Positions 28,745 to 37,258 are shown, counted from the stretch's first letter. The stretch is DNA of 64,000 bases from Pontibacter indicus (GCF_900156345.1 NZ_FTPP01000002.1:1-64000); one strand, 5' to 3'. A program made the numbers and translations. The notes: a model not told the origin generated them from the sequence alone.

Positions 28745-28884
28745 AACCATTGTGCCGCTTTTAAGTCTATACCTCTGAAAAAAGCATCTGTGCTAGCAAC
28801 TATAGGGCAAAAGCAGCTATATTTACTTTTTAATATTTGCCGTATCAGGCATATTGCAATACCTTTTTTTCGTACTTACGCTAC

Positions 28885-29370
28885 ATGAAACTGAAAATAA
28901 GAACCGGCTTCGGCTACGACGTGCACCAGCTGCACGAAGGGCTGGACTTCTGGCTGGGCGGTATCAAGATTCCGCACACGCACGGCGCGTTGGGCCACTC
29001 CGACGCCGACGTGCTGGTCCACGTGATCTGCGACGCCCTGCTGGGTGCCGCCAACATGCGCGACATCGGCTTCCACTTCTCCGACCGCGACCCGCAGTAC
29101 AAGGGCATCGACAGCAAGATCCTCCTCAAGGAAGTGGTGCATCTGCTCTCCCGCGAAGGCTACGAGATCGGCAACATCGACTCGACTATCTGCCTGCAGG
29201 AGCCGAAAGTGAACCCACACATTCCGGCCATGAAAACGTGCCTGGCCAAGGTGATGGGTATATCGGAGCACGATATTTCCATTAAGGCCACCACCACCGA
29301 GCATCTGGGCTTTGTGGGCAAAAAAGAAGGCGTGGCTGCCTTTGCAACTGTACTTATCGTCAAACAATAA
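28885..29370 (+). CDS. ispF: 2-C-methyl-D-erythritol 2,4-cyclodiphosphate synthase
   Basis: The 161-residue protein catalyses the fifth step of the MEP pathway of isoprenoid synthesis. Metal and substrate motifs are plain: GYDVHQL, HSDADVLVHVICDALLGA, and the C-terminal KATTTEHLGFVGKKEG. The frame is open to 28837, but the ATG at 28885 (MKLKIRTGFGYDVH) fits the family. It lies 26 bases before the M28 peptidase gene on the same strand and may share a transcript with it. Confidence 0.97.
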   Translation: MKLKIRTGFGYDVHQLHEGLDFWLGGIKIPHTHGALGHSDADVLVHVICDALLGAANMRDIGFHFSDRDPQYKGIDSKILLKEVVHLLSREGYEIGNIDSTICLQEPKVNPHIPAMKTCLAKVMGISEHDISIKATTTEHLGFVGKKEGVAAFATVLIVKQ

Positions 29371-29396
29371 CCTAATTCTTCACCTTACAGCAAACC

Positions 29397-31046
29397 ATGA
29401 AGTATAACAAGTTTTATGTGTATGCGCTCGCAGCCCTCCTGACCACAGGTTGCGCCAAGACGCCTACCACGACCAGCACGACGGCTACAGCTCCCGTAAC
29501 GGAGGCCGAGCGCCTGCGCGAAGCCGCACCAAAGTATGCAGCCACGATCACGGCCGCTGACTTGTCCAAACACCTCAACATTATCGCTTCGGACGAGTAC
29601 GAAGGGCGCGACACTGGCTCCAAAGGCCTGCAGATGGCAGCCGATTACATCTCCAGGGAGTTTAAGGAAGATGGCCTGGTTGGTCCTGTAAAAAACAACA
29701 GCAACCCTTATTACCAGCCAGTTAATCTGGAACGAAGCCAGTGGGGCGAAGGCTACATCATGGTAGGCAAGCAGAAGTTCATGATGGGCCAGGACTTCTT
29801 TGTGTTGGGTGCTTCGCCATACCAGACCGAGCAGACTGCTGAAGTGGTATTTGCTGGCTACGGCATCGATGCAGACAACTATTCTGACTACGCCAACCTC
29901 GACGTAACCGGTAAAATGGTGGTTGTACTGGGCGGTGAGCCAAAAGGCGCCGACGGTAACTATCTGCTAAGCGGTACTGACAAAGCTTCTGACTGGGGCA
30001 ACGACTTCCGTACGAAACGCAATGCAGCCACTAAGCGCGGTGCCAAAAGTGTGCTGATCGTGACAGGTGCCAACGCTGGTGAGTTTGGTACCATGACGGC
30101 GCGCTACCGCAATTTCCTGACGCGTCCGTCAATCGGCCTGAAGAACAACGGTGCACAGGGAGGTTCTGCTGTAGCCATGATGGTATCGCCACAGGTTGGT
30201 GCCGCATTGCTGGGCACTACACCAGAGAAAATGCTGGCCCACGCCAACGCCGTAGCGAAAGCCGGCAAGCCAACTCCTGGCACTTTCACTGCCGTGAAAG
30301 ACGTGAAAGTGAAGACAGAGCGTAAGAGCGAAGCGCTTCCGTCTGACAACGTGCTGGGCTACATCGAGGGAACTGACAAGAAGGACGAAGTGATCGTGGT
30401 AACCGCGCACTACGACCACGTAGGTATAGAGGATGGTGAGATCTTCAATGGCGCCAACGACGACGGTTCAGGAACAGTAGCTGTTGTAGAACTGGCAGAG
30501 GCCTTTGCACAGGCTAAGAAAGATGGTTTCGGACCACGCCGCAGCATCCTGTTCATGCTGGTAACAGCGGAGGAGAAAGGCTTGCTGGGTTCTGAGTACT
30601 ATGCCAATAACCCAGTTTTCCCGCTGGAGAACACGGTAGCCAACATCAACATCGACATGATCGGCCGCATGGACTTCGACGCAGAGAAGACCAACGACCA
30701 GAACTACATCTACGTGATCGGTGCTGACAAGCTTTCTTCTGAACTGCACCAGATCAACGAAGAAGTAAACCAGAAGCACGTAGGCCTGCGCCTCGACTAC
30801 AAGTTCAACGACGAGAACGATCCGAACCGTTTCTACTACCGCTCTGACCACTACAACTTTGCCAAGCACGGCATTCCGATCGTGTTCTACTTCAACGGGG
30901 TGCACGCCGACTACCACAAGGCAACCGACACAGTAGACAAAATCCTCTTCGAGAAAGCTGAGAAAGCTGCCCGCCTGGCCTTCCACGTGACCTGGGAACT
31001 CGCTAACCGTGACAACCGCATTGTAGTGGACAGCAATAAAAAATAG
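29397..31046 (+). CDS. M28-family zinc metallopeptidase, lipoprotein
   Basis: The 549-residue product has a lipoprotein signal (LLTTGC, Cys19), a protease-associated domain insert (about 150-270) and an M28 catalytic domain. Zinc ligands are visible in TAHYDHVGIEDGE (His), NGANDDGSGTVAVVELAEA (Asp), VTAEEKGLLGSEYY (Glu-Glu) and NINIDMIGRMD (Asp), with a last His near YHKATDTVDKI. It is likely an aminopeptidase facing the periplasm or the surface. Neighbouring ispF is functionally unrelated. Confidence 0.93.
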   Translation: MKYNKFYVYALAALLTTGCAKTPTTTSTTATAPVTEAERLREAAPKYAATITAADLSKHLNIIASDEYEGRDTGSKGLQMAADYISREFKEDGLVGPVKNNSNPYYQPVNLERSQWGEGYIMVGKQKFMMGQDFFVLGASPYQTEQTAEVVFAGYGIDADNYSDYANLDVTGKMVVVLGGEPKGADGNYLLSGTDKASDWGNDFRTKRNAATKRGAKSVLIVTGANAGEFGTMTARYRNFLTRPSIGLKNNGAQGGSAVAMMVSPQVGAALLGTTPEKMLAHANAVAKAGKPTPGTFTAVKDVKVKTERKSEALPSDNVLGYIEGTDKKDEVIVVTAHYDHVGIEDGEIFNGANDDGSGTVAVVELAEAFAQAKKDGFGPRRSILFMLVTAEEKGLLGSEYYANNPVFPLENTVANINIDMIGRMDFDAEKTNDQNYIYVIGADKLSSELHQINEEVNQKHVGLRLDYKFNDENDPNRFYYRSDHYNFAKHGIPIVFYFNGVHADYHKATDTVDKILFEKAEKAARLAFHVTWELANRDNRIVVDSNKK

Positions 31047-31053
31047 GTTTTTG

Positions 31054-31151
31054 GAGTTAAGAGTTATGAATTAAAAGTTAAGAGTCAGGCAGCGCGAACT
31101 TATCGGCACCCATACTCACCACTTTTAACTCTTAACTTTCAACTCTTAACT
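31054..31151. repeat. Inverted AT-rich word repeat
   Basis: The left part has GAGTTAAGAGTTATGAATT and AAAAGTTAAGAGT. The right part has ACTTTTAACTCTTAAC, TTTCAACTCTTAACT. The parts are complementary and could form a long imperfect hairpin in the gap after the M28 gene. Confidence 0.65.
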
Positions 31152-31171
31152 AATTATATTGGTTTTGAGGA

Positions 31172-31202
31172 AAACACCCTAACTTTAAGGGTGTTTTTCT
31201 TT
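31172..31202 (+). terminator. Terminator before lutB
   Basis: AAACACCCT and AGGGTGTTT flank a short AACTTTA-containing loop and are followed by TTCTTTTT. It most likely ends the ispF-M28 transcript. Confidence 0.75.
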
Positions 31203-31255
31203 TTACAGCACTTCCTGAAATCAGTTGTTTCAGGAAAGACCATAGGGTTTATCTT

Positions 31256-32632
31256 ATGAGTAGACTAAAACAGTTTCTGCAGGACGCCGAAACGAAATCT
31301 TTTGACCTGGGCCACCGCTCCACCATTAAGTTCAACATCGGCAAGTATAACGCCGCTGTGCAGCGTGGCCTTACCCAATACAGCGACCACGAACTCGCCC
31401 GCGAGCGAGCATCTTTTATAAAAACGACCACCATCAATAACCTCGACAAGTACCTGATGGAGTTCGAGTCGAATTTCACGGCCCGTGGTGGCAAGGTGAT
31501 CTGGGCCCGCAACGCTGAAGAGGCGTTAAAGGAAATTGGACAGATCATGAAGCGCAAGCGTGCCCGTTCGGTGGTCAAGTCGAAGTCAATGACGACGGAG
31601 GAAATTCACCTGAACAACTTCCTGGAGAAAAACGGCATTGAGACAGTAGAGACAGACCTGGGCGAGTACATTGTGCAGTTGGCCGAGCAAAGGCCCTACC
31701 ATATCGTGACACCAGCCATGCACATGTCCAAGAAGGACATTGCCGACCTGTTCGTAAAAAAGCTTCAGATTGCCCCAACCGACAGTGCCGAAGAACTGGT
31801 GGCCACCGCCCGCCGCCTGCTCCGCGACAAATACACCGAAGCTGAGGTAGGTATAACCGGCGGCAACTTCCTGCTAGCCGATATCGGTGGCGTGGCCATC
31901 ACCGAGAACGAAGGCAATGGCCGCTTGTCCACCGCTTTCCCGAAAACGCACATCGCCATTGTCGGTATAGAGAAGATCCTACCCTCGGTAATGGACCTGG
32001 ATTTGTTCTGGCCACTGCTCAGCACGAGCGGCACGGGTCAGCAGGTGACTATTTACAACACCATCTTCACAGGTCCGCGCCAGCCAAACGAGAAGGACGG
32101 CCCGGAGGAAATGTATGTGGTGCTGCTGGATAACGGGCGTACTGATCTTTTGGCGTTGCCGGAGAAGCGGGAAGCGTTGAACTGCATCCGATGCGGCGCC
32201 TGCCTCAACGTGTGCCCGGTCTACAAAAACATCGGTGGCCATACCTACGAGAGCACCTATAGCGGCCCGATCGGTTCGGTAATCACGCCGCACTACAACG
32301 GCATGGCCGAGAACAAGCACCTGAGCTTTGCCAGTTCCCTTTGCGGCGCCTGCACCTCGGTGTGCCCTGTCAAAATCAACATCCACAACCTGCTGCTGCT
32401 CAACCGCCGCCAGAGTGTGGAGCAAGGCTTTGCCGAAAAGAACGAGCGCACGACCTTTAAACTGTGGTTAAAGGCCATGAAAAGCCGAAAGCTGTTGAAC
32501 ATGGCGCCTGCTGGCGTGAAGAACTTTGTGTTGAAACAGGTGCTGAAAGATACGTGGAGCAAACGCCGTGAGCCAATTAAAGTAGCACCGAAGTCGTTTA
32601 ACCAGCTTTGGAAGGAGCGAGAGGGGAAGTAA
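31256..32632 (+). CDS. lutB: Iron-sulfur lactate utilisation protein LutB
   Basis: The 458-residue protein belongs to the LutB family, part of the LutABC L-lactate oxidation complex. The N-terminal half is a LUD domain (SKSMTTEEIHLNNFL...ETVETDLGEYIVQLA). The C-terminal part has two 4Fe-4S motifs, CIRCGACLNVCPVY and CGACTSVCPV. The expected partners lutA and lutC are not next to it, and a strong terminator follows, so this copy is an orphan or works with genes elsewhere. In Bacteroidota such orphans are often annotated as iron-sulfur cluster binding proteins. Confidence 0.9.
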   Translation: MSRLKQFLQDAETKSFDLGHRSTIKFNIGKYNAAVQRGLTQYSDHELARERASFIKTTTINNLDKYLMEFESNFTARGGKVIWARNAEEALKEIGQIMKRKRARSVVKSKSMTTEEIHLNNFLEKNGIETVETDLGEYIVQLAEQRPYHIVTPAMHMSKKDIADLFVKKLQIAPTDSAEELVATARRLLRDKYTEAEVGITGGNFLLADIGGVAITENEGNGRLSTAFPKTHIAIVGIEKILPSVMDLDLFWPLLSTSGTGQQVTIYNTIFTGPRQPNEKDGPEEMYVVLLDNGRTDLLALPEKREALNCIRCGACLNVCPVYKNIGGHTYESTYSGPIGSVITPHYNGMAENKHLSFASSLCGACTSVCPVKINIHNLLLLNRRQSVEQGFAEKNERTTFKLWLKAMKSRKLLNMAPAGVKNFVLKQVLKDTWSKRREPIKVAPKSFNQLWKEREGK

Positions 32633-32683
32633 CTGACTATGGCGCGAGCATCCTCGCTCGTGCTATTGAAAGCCACAAAAACA

Positions 32684-32716
32684 AAAAGGCCTGCATCTTA
32701 CATGTGCAGGCCTTTT
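32684..32716. terminator. Bidirectional terminator
   Basis: AAAAGGCCTGCA and TGCAGGCCTTTT form a perfect 12-bp stem between lutB and the convergent asparagine-synthetase-like gene. Both strands end in T runs. Confidence 0.9.
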
Positions 32717-32778
32717 ACGTTTCTTTCTGCGCCTGGTCTCCCAGGCAATTATTATTACCGTCGTCCATACGCTATACC

Positions 32779-33732
32779 TTAAAAAATAGCCTGAGCGAAA
32801 GGCTTCCTTGAAAACACCGTTACTTCATCCACATCCTTCAAACGGCAGATGAACCGTGTCATACGCTCCACACCAAAGCCAGCGCCGGCGGTTTTCGGCA
32901 GCAAGCCTGCCTTGGCTACTTCCAGGTAGTGCTTAAACGCCTCTGTGTTCGTACCCACCTCGGCCATACGCTTCAGAATCTGCTTGTACTCGTGCTCACG
33001 CTCACCACCCGACAAGCCTTCACCAAAACCTTCCGGCCAGATCACATCGTAGTTCAGGTAAGTGCCGCGGCGGCTTTGGTCTTCTTTATCGTAGAACTCA
33101 CGCTTGTGGTTGATCAGCCAAAACGGCTCGGTTGCTTCCTCTGACTTCAGCTTTTCGTAATCACCGCCCAAGGCTGCTTCCAGTTTTTCAGTCCGGTATA
33201 CGGGCCACTTTTCGTACTGCGGCAGCAACTCGCCACGCAACTCCAGTAGGGTTTCTGCCATCTCGCTGTTCAGGCGGGCAAAAATGAAATTCACTAGTTC
33301 TTCCATAAACTCCATTACGAAGAATCGGTCCTTGCCCCGGAACTCGAAGTCTACCTGTGTGAACTCGAAAAGGTGGCGGCCGGTGTCGGCGCGATCCGAG
33401 AACTCCAGGCGCACGTTGGGTGACACAATGTAGAGACTGTCCAACTCAGCGTTTACCAGGGCAAGCTGCTTGTGGAAGATCATCGACTTGGTGAGGCTCC
33501 AGCGCTGGTCAGCGTAGCCAATAGAGGCATCGACCACGCCGTGGTTGAGCGGATCGGTGATGGGTGAAAGCATGAGCGGCATCAGCTGCGTCAGCCCTTT
33601 TTTGAACATAAAATCGTGCGTGGCACGAATAATCCCCTGCTGTACTTTGAGCACTTTGGGCAGGGACACGCGACTCAGGTGCTTCATGGTCGTCTCGAGC
33701 ACGGTCGGTTCTGTGAGTGTTTGCAATTCCAT
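32779..33732 (-). CDS. Class II aaRS-like asparagine synthetase (AS-AR type)
   Basis: The 317-residue protein is the catalytic core of an aspartyl/asparaginyl-tRNA synthetase without an anticodon-binding domain. Motif 2 appears around GRHLFEFTQVDFEFRGKD and motif 3 as GAGFGVERMTRF. Archaeal proteins of this build were shown to make asparagine from aspartate with ATP and ammonia (AS-AR). The neighbour on the other side of the promoter gap is an AsnC/Lrp regulator, which in enterobacteria controls asnA. This context supports asparagine synthesis rather than tRNA charging. The alternative is an AsnRS paralogue with another amidating role. Confidence 0.8.
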   Translation of the reverse strand: MELQTLTEPTVLETTMKHLSRVSLPKVLKVQQGIIRATHDFMFKKGLTQLMPLMLSPITDPLNHGVVDASIGYADQRWSLTKSMIFHKQLALVNAELDSLYIVSPNVRLEFSDRADTGRHLFEFTQVDFEFRGKDRFFVMEFMEELVNFIFARLNSEMAETLLELRGELLPQYEKWPVYRTEKLEAALGGDYEKLKSEEATEPFWLINHKREFYDKEDQSRRGTYLNYDVIWPEGFGEGLSGGEREHEYKQILKRMAEVGTNTEAFKHYLEVAKAGLLPKTAGAGFGVERMTRFICRLKDVDEVTVFSRKPFAQAIF

Positions 33733-33762
33733 TTAACTAATTTTTAATGGTTTATAGTATTG

Positions 33763-33770
33763 CAAACTTA
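33763..33770 (-). promoter_or_regulatory. -7 box of the asparagine-synthetase-like gene
   Basis: The minus strand reads TAAGTTTG, an exact TAnnTTTG match, about 30 bases before the start codon. A T-rich stretch with GTTTTT lies about 21 bases upstream in the -33 position. Confidence 0.55.
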
Positions 33771-33844
33771 CCTAATGAAGATTTTTATTGAAAAACATTT
33801 AACATTTAATTAATTTTGTTGAAAACAAACCAATATATAGCATT

Positions 33845-33852
33845 TATTTTTG
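33845..33852 (+). promoter_or_regulatory. -7 box of the AsnC-family gene
   Basis: TATTTTTG matches TAnnTTTG and lies 33 bases before the ATG at 33886. The nearest TTTG (33815-33818) is rather far, so the -33 element is uncertain. The AT-rich gap between the two divergent genes is a natural operator region. Confidence 0.45.
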
Positions 33853-33885
33853 CTAAGACTTTAAAACATAGGACATAGATTGGGC

Positions 33886-34350
33886 ATGGATTTACGAATT
33901 GATAATCTTGACCGCCAGATTCTGCACCTGCTGATGCAGAATGTGAACCGCGCCTACACCGACATTGCTAAAGAGCTGGGCGTTTCGGGCGGCACCATAC
34001 ACGTGCGCCTCAAGAAAATGACGGAAATGGGCATCGTGCAGGGCGCACAGTTGTTGATTAACCCAGCGGCCATCGGCTACGACATCTGCGCCTTTATCGG
34101 GGTGTTTCTGGAGAAGGGCTCGGCCTACAAGGAGGTGGTGGAGAAGATGCGTGACATCCCCGAGATTGTAGAACTGCACTATACCACCGGCGCTTACAGC
34201 ATGTTCGTTAAGATCATCTGCCGCGACACGAAACACCTGCGCGAAGTGCTCAACGAGAAAATGCAAGGTATAGCGGGGGTGCACCGCACAGAGACGTTCA
34301 TCTCGCTGGAGGAGAGCATCTCCCGGCAAATTTCAGTGGGGATAGAATAG
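33886..34350 (+). CDS. Lrp/AsnC-family transcriptional regulator
   Basis: The 154-residue protein has the AsnC helix-turn-helix at the N-terminus (LDRQILHLLMQNVNRAYTDIAKELGVSGGTIHVRLKKM) and a RAM ligand-binding domain after it (GYDICAFIGVFLEKG, then VELHYTTGAYSMFVKIICRD). Its divergent neighbour is an asparagine-synthetase-like gene, so asparagine is a likely effector and that gene a likely target. The ATG at 33886 was preferred over a TTG two codons upstream. The stop codon lies inside the stem of the following terminator. Confidence 0.92.
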   Translation: MDLRIDNLDRQILHLLMQNVNRAYTDIAKELGVSGGTIHVRLKKMTEMGIVQGAQLLINPAAIGYDICAFIGVFLEKGSAYKEVVEKMRDIPEIVELHYTTGAYSMFVKIICRDTKHLREVLNEKMQGIAGVHRTETFISLEESISRQISVGIE

Positions 34351-34398
34351 GTATAGCAAAGCCGCTCCGGATCGGTCCGAAGCGGCTTTGCTATACCT
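34349..34398. terminator. Bidirectional terminator whose stem contains AGGTATAG
   Basis: AGGTATAGCAAAGCCGCT at the left is matched by AGCGGCTTTGCTATACCT at the right, a long near-perfect stem. The octamer AGGTATAG forms the base of the stem on both sides. It serves the AsnC gene and the convergent aminotransferase gene. Confidence 0.85.
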
Positions 34399-34436
34399 GT
34401 GTTTTGTGACTTTCTGCTTTTGTATTCAGCTATACC

Positions 34437-35693
34437 TTAACTCAACTTCTGCAGCGCATTTCTCAGTCTGCCCAGCGAGTCTTTTATACTTTCCAGCGAG
34501 GCACCACCTACCGACAGGCGGAACCAACCCAGGTCTGGTGACGACCCGAAGGCGGAGAAAGGTACCACGGCCAGCTTGGCTTCTTCGAGTATGTAAAAGC
34601 TGATGTCTTTGCTGGTTTGCAGCACTTGGCCGGATGGTGTGGTTTTGCCTGCCAGGTCGAGTTTGGCAGACAGGTAAATGGCGCCCATTGGCTCGATGGC
34701 ATCCACGTTATACCCTTCGTTTTTCAGGTCTTTGAAAGCGTGGTAAAGCATATCCAAACTCTCACGCACATTTTGCTTGAACTCGTCCAGGAACACATCC
34801 ACGGCATCGGTCTGGTGCAGGAAGCGGGCGGTTGCCATTTGCTCGGCCTTCGGCGCCCAGGCACCCACGTGGCCCAATATCGCCTTCATCTTGTCGATCA
34901 CCACCGTCGGGCCGAACGCGTAGCCTACCCGTACGCCGGTAGCGGCGAAGCATTTGGAAGTGCCGTCGATGTAGATGGTGTAGTCGCGCAGTTCGGGGCG
35001 TAGGTTCACCGGGTCATAGTGCTTGTGCTCGCCAAACGTCAGCATCCAGTAGATCTGGTCGTAGAGGATGTAGAGCGGTTTTTCGCCTGCTCCACGGCTC
35101 TTGTTCTCGGCTATCACCAGGTCGCAAATGTCCTCGAGGTCTTTTTTGGAGAACATGGTGCCCGTCGGGTTGAGCGGCGAACACAGCGCCAGCAGGGTGG
35201 CGCCCTTCAGACTGGCAGCAACATCAGTAGCTGTCGGCATGAAGTTGTTCTCAGGGCTGGTCTCTACCATCACTGGCGTAGCGCTGGAAAGGTGGCAGTA
35301 GTGGTTGTTGTTCCACGACGGCGTCGGGAATACCACTTTGTCGCCCGGGTCTACGAGGGCCAGGTAAGTGGCGTAGATGAGCGGACGCGAGCCACCGGCC
35401 ACCAGGATGTCGTTTTCAGGGTAACTCAGGCCCAGCCGGTCGCGGGTGAAGTCGGCTACGGCTTTGCGGAGTACGGCCACACCATTGGCTGGCGGGTAAT
35501 TGGTATGTCCTTCGGCGTAAGCTTCAGCAATGCCTGCCCGCAGCTCGCCAGGTATAGGATATATCTTGGGATCGAAGTCGCCGATGGTAAGGTTGCAGAT
35601 TTGCTCGCCTTTGGCAATCATCGCGTTTACTTCACCGGCAAGCTTGATAATCTCGGAGCCGATGAGGTTCTGGGCCATTTTGGAAACGGTCAT
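34437..35693 (-). CDS. PLP-dependent class I/II aminotransferase
   Basis: The 418-residue protein has fold-type I aminotransferase features: YPPANGVAVLRKAVADF near the N-terminus, LALCSPLNPTG, YDQIYWMLTFGE, and the PLP lysine in DGTSKCFAATGVRVGYAFGP. Close relatives in Bacteroidota are annotated as aspartate-type aminotransferases; the true substrate cannot be read from sequence. Proximity to an asparagine-synthetase-like gene and an AsnC regulator would suit aspartate metabolism, but the genes are convergent, not in one operon. Confidence 0.85.
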   Translation of the reverse strand: MTVSKMAQNLIGSEIIKLAGEVNAMIAKGEQICNLTIGDFDPKIYPIPGELRAGIAEAYAEGHTNYPPANGVAVLRKAVADFTRDRLGLSYPENDILVAGGSRPLIYATYLALVDPGDKVVFPTPSWNNNHYCHLSSATPVMVETSPENNFMPTATDVAASLKGATLLALCSPLNPTGTMFSKKDLEDICDLVIAENKSRGAGEKPLYILYDQIYWMLTFGEHKHYDPVNLRPELRDYTIYIDGTSKCFAATGVRVGYAFGPTVVIDKMKAILGHVGAWAPKAEQMATARFLHQTDAVDVFLDEFKQNVRESLDMLYHAFKDLKNEGYNVDAIEPMGAIYLSAKLDLAGKTTPSGQVLQTSKDISFYILEEAKLAVVPFSAFGSSPDLGWFRLSVGGASLESIKDSLGRLRNALQKLS

Positions 35694-35817
35694 GCGCCTG
35701 TTATTTAGTACGCAACAAGATACTAACTTCTGAAAGAAGTATGGCCCAAAGGCGATACAAAAACTGATTTTTAGCTGGCAAAGTGCTGTTGGTTATTAGG
35801 TATGACAATTCTGGATT

Positions 35818-35898
35818 GTCATCTCGACAGAATGGAGAGATCTGGATTATTTCGGGGTACTCGCAATATTTCAGATTTCTCACTTTGTTCGAAATGAC
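35818..35898. repeat. REP/MITE-like inverted repeat
   Basis: Two 26-base arms, starting GTCATCTCGACAGAA and ending CGAAATGAC, pair at about 19 of 26 positions around a 29-base centre. Elements with GTCATTTCGA...GAGAAATCT arms are widespread in Bacteroidota intergenic DNA. The short 84-codon frame across it is an artefact of the repeat. Confidence 0.65.
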
Positions 35899-35961
35899 AG
35901 TGAAATCAGCTAAACTGACAATGGTGAGATAATCGTGATTAAGAGGGCAGACCAAATAAGC

Positions 35962-37137
35962 CTACCACTTATAGTAACTGCTCTCCTCCCCGTCATTCAG
36001 AATGTCGGCGGCGGTGTTGGGGCTGCGGCTGATGTCGGCTAGTTTACGCTCGCGCCACACGGCGGCTGACTCACGGACCACATCCAGATGAGCGTCTGAC
36101 TTCAGGCGTTCTTCTTCGCGTTTGGCTTCGATTTCAAACTCCTGGCGGGCGGCAAATTTGGCTTCGGCCACGGCATGGCGGGTGTCGTATTGTTTCTGGC
36201 GCTCCTGCACGCGGTGCATTTCCTGCGTGGTGCGCTCGTGCTCCACGCCTTTCAAAATGTCGTCGTATGGGCCTTTGCTGGTAATCAGTTTGGTGAAAAT
36301 CGGGGCGGTTTCGAGGCAGACGAACAGCAGCGTGATGAAGAACACCGGTAGCCAGGGCAGCTGGTTCAGGGCGTCGATCCGGGCCATCAGGCCGTCGTAG
36401 TTCGAGAAGCTCTGCTGCCCTTCGGCCACCTGGCTATCGTACTGCTTCATGAGGTCGGCGATTCGCTGCTCTTTTACCAGTATGCGGTCGGCGGCGCTGG
36501 CCTGTAGCAGCTTCAACTCTTCGTCCACTTTGTCGTACTGGCGCTTCTTTTCTTCGTAGATCGGGCCTCTGCCTATCTTGCCTGTGCCACCTGTACCGTC
36601 CGCCTCAGCTGCTACTTGCTCGTAAAGCTTGTTACGCTCCTGCACTTTGGCCTCTATTTCGGCCCGTATACCTGCAATTTCAGACTTCACGGAGTCCACC
36701 TCAGCAAACTGCTTGTTCACCAGCGCTTTGTGCTGAATGGCGAGCTCAGCCTGCTTTTCTTTCAGGACAGCCTGAATCTCTTTGTCGAATATCTTCAGCT
36801 CCAGCGGTTTCGAAATCACCACAGCCAGCACCAGTGCCAGCAGGATACGCGGCGTCACCATTAGCAGTTCTTTCCAGAAGCGGCCTTCTTTGCGAATGGT
36901 GGAAACGATGAAGCGGTCGAGGTTGAAGATAACGGCACCCCAGAGCAGACCAAAGGCCATGGCCATCGGCGCAGAATCGAACACCGTGTAGAGGGCGTAG
37001 CCGCCCGACAAGCTGGCCAACACGCCTGTAAACAGAACGGTGGCGCCGACACCGGCATACTTAATATGCTCCGACTTAGAGCACTTCTCCAGAATGGTAT
37101 CGTCGGCGCCGGCGCACCACCAAAAAAATTTCTTCAT
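35962..37137 (-). CDS. DUF4407-family membrane protein
   Basis: The 391-residue protein starts MKKFFWWCAGADDTILEKC, typical of DUF4407. Two pairs of membrane segments (about 30-75, 90-115 and 265-285) enclose a long charged coiled coil (about 120-250). A further Arg/Glu-rich helix forms the C-terminal tail. No biochemical role is established for the family. The gene is alone on its transcript. A pair of direct repeats lies about 90 bases upstream. Confidence 0.85.
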   Translation of the reverse strand: MKKFFWWCAGADDTILEKCSKSEHIKYAGVGATVLFTGVLASLSGGYALYTVFDSAPMAMAFGLLWGAVIFNLDRFIVSTIRKEGRFWKELLMVTPRILLALVLAVVISKPLELKIFDKEIQAVLKEKQAELAIQHKALVNKQFAEVDSVKSEIAGIRAEIEAKVQERNKLYEQVAAEADGTGGTGKIGRGPIYEEKKRQYDKVDEELKLLQASAADRILVKEQRIADLMKQYDSQVAEGQQSFSNYDGLMARIDALNQLPWLPVFFITLLFVCLETAPIFTKLITSKGPYDDILKGVEHERTTQEMHRVQERQKQYDTRHAVAEAKFAARQEFEIEAKREEERLKSDAHLDVVRESAAVWRERKLADISRSPNTAADILNDGEESSYYKW

Positions 37138-37223
37138 GTGAGATCCTGTTCAGGTTAAAGCGGGCGCAGAGGCAGCCTGCAATTACAACGCGCAACTTAC
37201 TGAGGTTAATACTTTTAGCCCCC

Positions 37224-37258
37224 AAAATGTGACGAACCGCCTCTAAAATGTGACGAAC
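37224..37258. promoter_or_regulatory. Direct repeat pair upstream of the DUF4407 gene
   Basis: AAAATGTGACGAAC occurs twice, at 37224-37237 and 37245-37258, exactly 21 bases apart. Two helical turns between identical sites is the layout used by LytTR-type response regulators and some other dimeric activators. The regulator is not identified here. Confidence 0.5.

Noticed and set aside
28854..29285. Rightward 143-codon frame over ispF
   Set aside because: It is an Arg/Ala-rich alternate frame of the clearly recognisable ispF gene.
35701..35955. Leftward 84-codon frame between the aminotransferase and DUF4407 genes
   Set aside because: It spans a REP-like inverted repeat and has no protein-like features.
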